This document shows, one piece after another, positions 1 through 5,119 of a DNA stretch of 5,119 nucleotides (position 1 is the stretch's first letter; each line of letters starts with the position of its first letter). The position numbers and the translations under genes are program-made. The stretch comes from Halovivax sp. Lineage in GTDB: Archaea > Halobacteriota > Halobacteria > Halobacteriales > Natrialbaceae. The stretch is from contig SLIS01000156.1 of the NCBI GenBank assembly GCA_007135505.1, positions 1-5,119 of the forward strand, read 5' to 3'. The notes under the pieces were generated by a model. It searched no databases and was not told the origin of the DNA. It saw only the letters and a program-made list of their open reading frames with translations.

Positions 1-1
1 C

Positions 2-31
2 GAGACGTTCGTGGCCGTCGTCGATCGGTAG
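2..31 (+). CDS. Possible C-terminal tail of an upstream gene (partial)
   Basis: One forward frame is open from the window edge and ends in TAG at 29-31, reading ETFVAVVDR. The peptide is plausible for a haloarchaeal protein: GC-ending codons, a hydrophobic core and a charged end. Nine codons are too few to name a family. It would lie 117 bases before the metallophosphoesterase and on the same strand. It could equally be a chance open frame at the edge. Confidence 0.35.
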   Translation, partial: ETFVAVVDR

Positions 32-148
32 GCGTCGGCAGTCTCCGGGGCCGAACGGAAACGGTGTCATGGAGAAATTACGCGGCCTCACTGGGCAAGC
101 CGTCACCGCGAGCGAAAGACCCGTGAATCGGCCCGTCGAACGTCGGCC

Positions 149-664
149 ATGATCGCGATTTTCTCCGACACGCACAGCACCGGAGGTCACGAACTCACCG
201 GAGCCGCCCTCGACGCCGCACGCGAGGCCGACGCCGTCGTCCACGCCGGCGACTTCAAGACCGAAGCCGCCCTGGACGCGTTTCAGGCGGTGAGTGAGAC
301 GTTGTTCGCCGTCAGCGGCAACGTCGACGAGCCGAGCGTGGGCGATCGGCTTCCGGAGGAACGGACGATCGAGGCCGAGGGGCTTCGCCTCGCCGTCAGG
401 CACCAGCCGGGCGGTGGCGAGACGGCTCTCGCGATGTTCGGCCGGGAGCGAGGGGCCGACGTCGTCGTCTTCGGGCACACGCACCGGCCGACCCTCGTCG
501 AGACCGACGACGTCGTCCTGCTCAATCCGGGTAGTCACGCCCAGCCGCGTGGCTTCCAACCCGGATTCGCGACGGTGGAGCGAACGGAGACCGGACTCCG
601 CGGGGAGATCCGCGATCCGGTCGACGGCAAACCGTTCGAATCGTTCGAACGCGACCTGGGGTGA
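149..664 (+). CDS. YfcE/MJ0936-type metallophosphoesterase
   Basis: This 171-residue protein is a minimal calcineurin-like phosphoesterase, a dimetal hydrolase of phosphodiesters or phosphomonoesters that is probably cytoplasmic. The metal-site motifs appear in family order: SDTH (D7, H9), HAGD (D35), SGNVD (N58, D60), a histidine at H85, GHTH (H110, H112), then LLNPGS at 124-129, which is typical of the YfcE subgroup. The length is normal for this subgroup (about 160-185). The start is set by the family, which begins directly at the first beta strand (MIAIFSDTH). No signal peptide or extra domain is seen. One oddity is that the fourth block reads RHQPGG where relatives usually have His-Gly. 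The natural substrate of these small archaeal enzymes is generally unknown and nothing here reveals it. A TATA-like stretch (GAAATTACG, 74-82) lies about 70 bases upstream and would give a leader of roughly 45 bases; this is weak. Confidence 0.93.
   Translation: MIAIFSDTHSTGGHELTGAALDAAREADAVVHAGDFKTEAALDAFQAVSETLFAVSGNVDEPSVGDRLPEERTIEAEGLRLAVRHQPGGGETALAMFGRERGADVVVFGHTHRPTLVETDDVVLLNPGSHAQPRGFQPGFATVERTETGLRGEIRDPVDGKPFESFERDLG
633..651. repeat. Perfect 8-bp hairpin at the 3' end of the phosphoesterase gene
   Basis: CGTTCGAA (633-640) and TTCGAACG (644-651) are exact reverse complements separated by TCG. The arms lie inside the last codons (FESFER), ending 11 bases before the stop codon. 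The arms are also partial direct repeats of GTTCGAA. No T-run follows, so this is not a classic intrinsic terminator, but it could mark or stabilise the mRNA 3' end. Codon choice for Phe-Glu/Phe-Glu in a GC-rich genome could also create it by chance. Confidence 0.5.
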
Positions 665-1027
665 GGTCCGTGGCGGGGGCGTGCAGTCGGGACGTTCGAC
701 CGTCTAGCGTCGCAGGTCCCGTCGGTCTCCGTCGCGTCGTGAGTCGATCGGCGAGAAATCGTCGCAGTCGGCGGTTCGGTCGTCGGGGCAGCACGTGGTG
801 GGAGGGCCGAATAGGCGTAACCGGTGAGTCGGGCGTTGGCGGGCAGCTGGGTTCGGAGTGGTCAGCGGTGGTGGATCACTGGACCATGTCGTTGCGGGCG
901 GGTGCCAGCGCGCCCCGATACGCCCGAGGCGGAATTTCGGACAGGCAGCCACCGGATCGTGGCAGACCCCGATCGACCCCACCGGCGAGCGTCGACCGGG
1001 GTATACGCGAACGGACGATGGGGCGAG

Positions 1028-1037
1028 ACATATAATC
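1028..1037 (+). promoter_or_regulatory. TATA-like box (orientation uncertain)
   Basis: The stretch ACATATAATC is the best match to an archaeal TATA box in the gap and is flanked by a further AT-rich patch (CTAGCTAAAAC, about 1042-1052). Read forward, transcription would begin near 1055-1062, about 200 bases before the small membrane gene at 1263. Read in reverse, it would begin near 1005-1010 and head into sequence with no supported gene. No BRE element is clear. The call rests on composition alone. Confidence 0.35.
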
Positions 1038-1098
1038 GTTCCTAGCTAAAACTCGTCTTTCACCCAGCGGTTTCGCCACCTGGTGGTCGCGTCATCCC

Positions 1099-1130
1099 GA
1101 TTTTCGGTCCGTCAGATTTTCGGTACGTCA
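1099..1130. repeat. Tandem 16-bp direct repeat (two copies)
   Basis: GATTTTCGGTCCGTCA (1099-1114) is followed immediately by GATTTTCGGTACGTCA (1115-1130), differing at one of 16 positions. The unit is more AT-rich than its surroundings. It lies 133 bases before the small membrane gene and 40-70 bases downstream of the TATA-like start that would come from the 1030 box. The spacing of 16 bp is about one and a half helical turns. It may be a binding site for a regulator or an RNA element; neither can be shown from sequence alone. Confidence 0.7.
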
Positions 1131-1262
1131 CCACTCCAGTCGGCGCCACCTCCAGGTCGCACACGCCCGTTCTAGCGTCGGATTCCGGCGTCCGGCGGAC
1201 CGGTTCGTCGACGACAGTGTGCTTCGAAACGACTTTGCCACCGCCGACTGTACGGTTCCCGC

Positions 1263-1391
1263 ATGTTCGGATTCCTGCCAGACGACCCGGTAATCCTCAC
1301 CATCGTCGCCATCCTGCTCGCCCTGATCTTCTTTACCTACCTGCTGCTCCGGCGGACGGTCCTCGAGTTCCGCGACGGCATGGAGAAGTGA
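1263..1391 (+). CDS. 42-residue single-pass membrane microprotein
   Basis: The frame encodes 42 residues: a short acidic head (MFGFLPDDP), a strongly hydrophobic helix at about residues 10-29, a basic RR pair at 30-31 just after the helix, and a charged tail ending in DGMEK. This pattern predicts one transmembrane segment with the C-terminus in the cytoplasm by the positive-inside rule. About 38 of 42 codons end in G or C, much better than the competing frames over the same bases (1217-1399 plus, 1128-1448 minus). I recall similar tiny membrane proteins in haloarchaeal genomes but cannot name the family or a function. There is no clear Shine-Dalgarno site or TATA box directly upstream. The gene stands alone and converges on the threonine aldolase with a 136-base spacer. 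Small single-helix proteins often act as accessory subunits, which is only a general possibility here. Confidence 0.8.
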   Translation: MFGFLPDDPVILTIVAILLALIFFTYLLLRRTVLEFRDGMEK

Positions 1392-1527
1392 GTGACTGAC
1401 GGCTGGTGATCGGTGCGCTCGTGGCGGTTTCGGCGTCCGTCGAACCACCTGGTTGAACTGTGCCGTATCGGGTGAATGAATCGCGTTGTCGTGCCAGGTG
1501 GGAGGTGCTGGGTTGGGAGACGTCCGT

Positions 1528-2547
<1,020 letters not shown>

Positions 2548-2570
2548 GCGCCGGTGTATCCGTTCGGCGG

Positions 2571-2580
2571 AGAAAAAGGG
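2571..2580 (-). promoter_or_regulatory. Probable ltaE promoter box
   Basis: Read on the minus strand, these bases are CCCCTTTTTC, a T-run centred about 28 bases before the ATG at 2547. That spacing is what a leaderless haloarchaeal transcript needs, and it supports the internal start over the longer open frame. It is not a canonical TTTATA-type box, so strength cannot be judged. Confidence 0.5.
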
Positions 2581-2582
2581 GT

Positions 2583-2595
2583 CGTTCCCGGAACG
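2583..2595. promoter_or_regulatory. Perfect palindrome upstream of the ltaE promoter box
   Basis: CGTTCC and GGAACG are exact reverse complements around a single central C. The site is just upstream of the T-rich box, 36-48 bases before the ltaE start, where it would overlap or abut the BRE/TFB contact region. A dimeric repressor or activator could bind here. No second copy was noticed elsewhere in the window, and the regulator is unknown. Confidence 0.4.
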
Positions 2596-2748
2596 GTGGT
2601 GGGTCGCCGCGTTCCACGCCCCCAACGGGTACGCATTCTCGGTCACGGGACTGTCGTCGTATCGAAACTGTAACAATTCGAGCGCGGTTGTGCGTCGACA
2701 CGCCCCCGGCCGCTGGACGGCGTCGCGTCACTCGATGCGGACCCGGGC

Positions 2749-2769
2749 CGTCGGTCGGCGAAACCGACG
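2749..2769. repeat. 7-bp inverted repeat upstream of the aminopeptidase gene
   Basis: CGTCGGT (2749-2755) and ACCGACG (2763-2769) are perfect complements separated by seven bases. The element is 72-92 bases before the preferred aminopeptidase start and 45-65 before the alternative one. It may be an operator half of the divergent region, or a chance product of CG-rich sequence. Confidence 0.35.
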
Positions 2770-2840
2770 CGACGACGGGCCGACGTGCTCCTAACGGTCA
2801 ATCCGAAACTGGTATGCGGCGGGTGTGGATACTGCCGGTC

Positions 2841-3932
2841 ATGGATCCGCGCATCCGCGAACACGCCGCCGTCATCGCGAATCACTCGGTCGACCTCGAG
2901 GAAGGCGACACCGTCGTCGTCGACGCTCACCCCGTCGCAGAGGACCTCGTGGTCGCCCTCCACGAGGAGATCGGCGAGGCCGGTGCGAAACCGCTCTGGA
3001 CGGTCCAGCGCGCCGGCAAGCGATCAGGACGGGCGTTTCTCCGCTCGTCGGACGGCGAGTTCGAGACGCCCGAACACGAACTGGCCCTGATCGAGGAGAC
3101 GGACGTCTACATCGCGGTCCGGGCCGGGCCGAACGCCACGGAGACGAGCGACGTCGACCCCGCGCTGAACACGGCCTACCGGAAGGCAAAGCGGCCGATC
3201 ACCGAGGAACGGCTCGGCAAGCGCTGGTGTCTCACCCAGTTCCCCGCCCCCGGAAACGCCCAGCTGGCCGAGATGAGTACCGAGGCCTACGAGAACTTCG
3301 TCTGGGACGCCGTCAACAAGGACTGGGCGGAACAGCGCGAACACCAGGAACAGCTCGTCGAGCGCCTCGATCCCGCTGACGAGATTCGCATCGTCAGCGG
3401 CGACGAAACCGACGTGACGATGTCCATCGCCGGCAACCGGGCCATCAACGACCACGGCAAGTTCAACCTCCCCGGCGGCGAGGTCTTCACCGCCCCAGTC
3501 CCCGACTCCGTCGAGGGAACCGTTCGCTTCGACATGCCGCTGTACCACCAGGGTCGCGAAGTGACCGACGTCACCCTCGAGTTCGAGAACGGTGAGGTCG
3601 TCTCCCACGAGGCGGCGAAGAACGAAGCGGTCCTCACCGAGGTCCTCGAAGCCGACGCGGGAGCGAGACGGCTCGGCGAACTCGGCATCGGCATGAACCG
3701 CGACATCGATCGCTTTACCTACAACATGCTCTTCGACGAGAAGATGGGCGACACCGTCCACATGGCCGTCGGCCGGGCCTACGACGAGACCGTCGGTGAG
3801 GACAACGAGGCCAACGACTCGTCGGTCCACGTCGACATGATCGTCGACATGAGCGAGGACTCGCGGATAGAGGTCGACGGCGAGACGATTCAACGCGACG
3901 GGACGTTCGTGTTCGAAGCGAGTGAGGAGTGA
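2841..3932 (+). CDS. M29-family metallo-aminopeptidase
   Basis: This 363-residue protein resembles the thermophilic aminopeptidase family (AmpS/AmpT/PepS, MEROPS M29), dinuclear metal enzymes that remove N-terminal residues from peptides, usually as cytoplasmic dimers. The N-terminal domain opens with the typical MDPRIREHA. The C-terminal metal site is complete: E214 in LPGGEVF, E280 in LGELGIG, H307 in GDTVHMAVG, Y314 in GRAY, then H330 and D332 in VHVDMIVD. From memory, the Thermus enzyme has Glu250, Glu316, His345, Tyr352, His376 and Asp378; the 66-residue Glu-Glu and 7-residue His-Tyr spacings are the same here. The loop between the Tyr and the HVD motif is short and acidic (DETVGEDNEANDSS). 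The family N-terminus favours the ATG at 2841, but an in-frame ATG at 2814 would add MRRVWILPV. Neither start has a strong TATA box or Shine-Dalgarno site. The protein is very acidic, as expected for a high-salt cytoplasm. Confidence 0.93.
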   Translation: MDPRIREHAAVIANHSVDLEEGDTVVVDAHPVAEDLVVALHEEIGEAGAKPLWTVQRAGKRSGRAFLRSSDGEFETPEHELALIEETDVYIAVRAGPNATETSDVDPALNTAYRKAKRPITEERLGKRWCLTQFPAPGNAQLAEMSTEAYENFVWDAVNKDWAEQREHQEQLVERLDPADEIRIVSGDETDVTMSIAGNRAINDHGKFNLPGGEVFTAPVPDSVEGTVRFDMPLYHQGREVTDVTLEFENGEVVSHEAAKNEAVLTEVLEADAGARRLGELGIGMNRDIDRFTYNMLFDEKMGDTVHMAVGRAYDETVGEDNEANDSSVHVDMIVDMSEDSRIEVDGETIQRDGTFVFEASEE

Positions 3933-4226
3933 GCTGAGTGGGTGAGGAGAGCGGAGCTGGCGGACTTCTCGAAGGGACTAGCGGTCGCGAAGACCGAGCG
4001 GAGCGAGTGCCTCGGAACGCGAAGGGCGACCGGAAGAAGCCGTGAGTTGCGCGTAACATCGAAAACGAACGGCGTTAGATCCTCGAGTGGCGAGGCGGTG
4101 CCGACGAAACTCGGGTCAGACGCGTTCGAAATAGCCGCGAGAGCGAACCGACGAACGGCGAGTAACCGAGAAAACGCGACGGACGGGACGTCGATGGTGC
4201 GTCGTCGGGGACCGATCGATGGGCGT
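3933..4226. other. Purine-rich non-coding spacer
   Basis: The 294 bases after the aminopeptidase are rich in G and A on the plus strand, with GAG/GCGAG runs such as GAGCGGAGCGAG near 3997-4008. GTGAGGAG occurs at 3922-3929 and again at 3942-3949, exactly 20 bases apart. Short potential hairpins are CCGAG/CTCGG (3994-3998 with 4011-4015 approximately) and GGTC/GACC (3983-3986 with 3992-3995). Long frames are open on both strands (3942-4424 plus, 3890-4246 minus), but the products are basic or Ser/Arg/Ala-rich without a domain. From general familiarity, similar low-complexity spacers with GAGCGNAGCGAG-like words are common between haloarchaeal genes. I see no T-run terminator for the aminopeptidase. 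Confidence 0.55.
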
Positions 4227-4475
4227 TCAGAAGGTGCCGGCGGCAAGCAGGACGGCGACCATCCACATGAGGCCGACAGCGGCCGTTCCGAGGCCGATGA
4301 ACGCGTTCTTCTGGCCCTCCGTCAGTGCGGACGGTTTGAGGTACGGACCGATCGCGACGAGGGTGAAGAACACCATCGACGCGAACAGGAAGACAGTCGC
4401 CGCGACTGTGACCAGGTAAATTGAGTCCATGCCGCCGATCATTGCGGCGTCGATCGCCAGTTCCGTACTCGACAT
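4227..4475 (-). CDS. 82-residue two-helix membrane protein
   Basis: The protein has a short polar head (MSSTELAIDAAMIGGMDS), a first hydrophobic helix at about residues 19-43, a polar loop (PYLKPSALTEGQKNA, about 44-58) containing two lysines, and a second helix at about 58-80 ending almost at the C-terminus. The positive-inside rule puts the loop in the cytoplasm and both termini outside. I recognise no family; subunits of larger membrane complexes can look like this, but no partner gene is present. The ATG at 4475 is preceded by AGGTGA (plus-strand 4481-4486) with a 5-base spacer, a good haloarchaeal Shine-Dalgarno match. An in-frame GTG at 4484 adds three residues and is a rival leaderless start given the promoter position. 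The gene is read away from the aminopeptidase's strand and its 3' end meets the purine-rich spacer. Confidence 0.82.
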   Translation of the reverse strand: MSSTELAIDAAMIGGMDSIYLVTVAATVFLFASMVFFTLVAIGPYLKPSALTEGQKNAFIGLGTAAVGLMWMVAVLLAAGTF

Positions 4476-4508
4476 CAGAGTCACCTGAGAGGATATTTCG
4501 AGTCGTCG

Positions 4509-4516
4509 TATTTGTA
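4509..4516 (-). promoter_or_regulatory. TATA box of the two-helix membrane protein gene
   Basis: On the minus strand these bases read TACAAATA, in an otherwise GC-rich stretch. The centre is about 28 bases before the GTG at 4484 and 37 before the ATG at 4475. Transcription should therefore begin at about 4484-4487, giving either a leaderless GTG start or a leader of about ten bases that begins with the AGGTGA ribosome site. Confidence 0.6.
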
Positions 4517-4665
4517 GCCCTCGGTTTCGGGCAGTCCCGGTCGGAGGGGACGGCTACGACCCACGATGGCTTGGACCGATCACCCGTCGCGACGAGCGGA
4601 CGCCGGACCGATCGGCCGAGCGGATCGTCCGCTGGCGGCGTGGTGTGCTGGACGAGAAGGGGTTA

Positions 4666-4680
4666 CCGAACCGAGTTCGG
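4666..4680 (-). terminator. Hairpin just after the zinc-ribbon gene
   Basis: CCGAAC (4666-4671) and GTTCGG (4675-4680) form a perfect 6-bp stem with a CGA/TCG triloop. It begins 9 bases after the stop codon of the minus-strand zinc-ribbon gene. A competing stem can form between GGCGG (4679-4683) and CCGCC (4693-4697). The base run after the hairpin on the minus strand (TAACCCCTTCTCG) is pyrimidine-rich but not a clean T-run, so termination is plausible rather than established. Confidence 0.4.
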
Positions 4681-4688
4681 CGGTCTGT

Positions 4689-4838
4689 TTAGCCGCCCCA
4701 ATCGTCGAACCGGGTGCTCGTGCACTCGGCACAGACCTCGCCGTCGGCACTGACCGATCGCCGGCAACCGGGACACCGAAACCGGTTCGTCGCCCGCGGG
4801 CCGAGCAGCAGCCGGATTAGTTTGGCAAGTAACGACAT
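4689..4838 (-). CDS. 49-residue zinc-ribbon microprotein
   Basis: The protein begins with a short basic, hydrophobic segment (MSLLAKLIRLLLGPRATNR) that could form an amphipathic helix. A zinc ribbon follows, with CPGC (C22, C25) and CAEC (C36, C39) ten residues apart, and the chain ends STRFDDWGG. Four cysteines in this arrangement normally hold one Zn(II). In archaea such minimal ribbons bind nucleic acid or protein partners, but the target cannot be read from sequence. The start at 4838 has GGTGA at plus-strand 4847-4851, eight bases before the ATG. In-frame ATGs at 4853 and 4871 are alternatives and would add MAVECQMVTNT or part of it. Codons are mostly GC-ending (about 38 of 49), less extreme than in the enzymes. 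A hairpin follows the stop. It lies 213 bases upstream of the membrane-protein gene on the same strand, which has its own promoter, so an operon is unlikely. Confidence 0.78.
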   Translation of the reverse strand: MSLLAKLIRLLLGPRATNRFRCPGCRRSVSADGEVCAECTSTRFDDWGG

Positions 4839-5119
4839 GGTGTTTGTCACCATTTGACATTCAACCGCCACGGTGAGAAGGCTGTCGGTCGGTGGCGGCG
4901 AACGGTCGAGCAGGGGGAACCCGTCGGCGACCGGCGGATAGGCCGACGAAAATCACCAAACAGCGGCCGGATGCTGGCGTACGCAGGCTCAGCGGATTCA
5001 CGTCGGACCCGTCTATCGAGGCATCCACACGCTGAGCGACCCCCGCACCACGGCCCACGACGGTGTCCGTGACTGCCGGGGATCGTTCACGAACGGTGGC
5101 CCGGAATCGGTTGCTCGAC
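4839..5119. other. Right-hand edge, no supported gene
   Basis: This stretch should contain the promoter of the zinc-ribbon gene; only a weak AT-rich patch (GGTTGAATGTC on the minus strand, about 4857-4867) is seen about 24 bases before its start. A plus frame 4854-5072 and a minus frame from the right edge to 4861 are open but give basic, Arg/Pro/Ser-rich products without a domain. A GTG at 5063 opens a plus-strand frame that reaches the edge (VSVTAGDRSRTVARNRLLD), which could be the start of a gene continuing outside the window, but no TATA box sits at the right distance. Confidence 0.45.

Larger units (their letters stand above)
665..1262. other. 598-base gap with no convincing gene
   Basis: Open frames exist here on both strands (for example 661-1035 plus, 704-982 minus, 876-1079 minus), but their products are Arg/Ser/Pro-rich and basic, unlike the acidic proteins of the real genes, and show no recognisable domain. 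I recognise no tRNA, SRP RNA or RNase P RNA. Bases 665-1010 are uniformly GC-rich. From about 1010 the composition becomes more AT-rich, with a TATA-like box and short repeats listed separately. The right half could be a long leader of the gene at 1263 or an unannotated small RNA. The left half may be a decayed gene; no remnant was identified. Confidence 0.5.

Noticed and set aside
661..1035. Basic 124-residue plus-strand frame after the phosphoesterase
   Set aside because: Arg/Ser/Gly-rich, no motif, and not acidic like the real proteins of this genome.
876..1079. Minus-strand frame, including an ATG at about 1031 within the TATA-like box
   Set aside because: The product is Arg/Pro-rich with no domain, and the promoter-like bases would have to be part of the coding sequence.
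665..1262. tRNA, SRP RNA or RNase P RNA in the gap
   Set aside because: I looked for cloverleaf elements and the conserved cores of these RNAs and found none.
1128..1448. Frames overlapping the 42-residue gene (1128-1448 minus, 1217-1399 plus)
   Set aside because: Low-complexity charged or Pro/Arg-rich products with poorer codon pattern. The membrane frame explains the same bases better.
1443..1454. AACCA-CC-TGGTT inverted repeat between the converging genes as a terminator
   Set aside because: A five-base stem with a two-base loop is too short to fold stably, and no T-run follows on either strand.
2548..2676. 43-residue N-terminal extension of ltaE
   Set aside because: Absent from the family, it would run across the promoter-like box, and the enzyme starts naturally at MIDCRSDTVT.
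2688..2813. Long N-terminal extension of the aminopeptidase
   Set aside because: It is Arg/Gly/Pro-rich and not part of the M29 fold; the family begins near MDPRIREHA.
3024..3893. 289-codon minus-strand open frame opposite the aminopeptidase
   Set aside because: It is a repetitive Val/Asp/Gly/Leu product complementary to the M29 codons; the plus strand has all metal ligands.
3890..4424. Overlapping open frames on both strands in the purine-rich spacer
   Set aside because: Ser/Arg/Ala-rich products with no domain. The plus frame runs antisense into the supported membrane-protein gene.
5063..5119. Start of a gene running off the right edge (GTG at 5063)
   Set aside because: Only 19 codons, no promoter box at a suitable distance and no family signal. 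It is kept as a remark, not a gene.

Overview
The window looks like chromosomal DNA from a halophilic archaeon (class Halobacteria). It is GC-rich, codon third positions in the real genes are mostly G or C, and the longer proteins are rich in Asp and Glu. Apparent promoters are AT-rich boxes about 25-35 bases before the start codon, as in haloarchaea with leaderless or short-leader mRNAs. I cannot name a genus or species. No IS element, CRISPR array, tRNA or rRNA was recognised.

Layout. Bases 2-31 may be the last codons of an upstream plus-strand gene. 149-664 (+) is a small YfcE-type metallophosphoesterase whose coding end carries a perfect 8-bp hairpin. 665-1262 is a gap of about 600 bases with no convincing gene; it holds a good TATA-like box near 1030 and a tandem 16-bp repeat at 1099-1130. 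1263-1391 (+) is a 42-residue single-pass membrane microprotein. It converges on 1528-2547 (-), a low-specificity L-threonine aldolase (ltaE) with a complete set of active-site motifs. A divergent intergenic region (2548-2840) carries a promoter-like box for ltaE, a perfect palindrome just upstream of that box, and a 7-bp inverted repeat nearer the gene on the other side. 2841-3932 (+) is an M29-family metallo-aminopeptidase with all expected metal ligands. 3933-4226 is a purine-rich non-coding spacer. On the minus strand follow an 82-residue two-helix membrane protein (4227-4475) and a 49-residue CxxC/CxxC zinc-ribbon microprotein (4689-4838). The last 281 bases show no supported gene.

How they fit together. 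These look like independent, mostly monocistronic housekeeping or accessory genes rather than one operon. The threonine aldolase (threonine to glycine plus acetaldehyde) and the aminopeptidase both concern amino acids and share a divergent promoter region, but a common function is only an inference. I did not find a clear new multi-gene system. The more interesting material is the three very small proteins, the repeat-bearing gap at 665-1262, and the palindrome upstream of ltaE.
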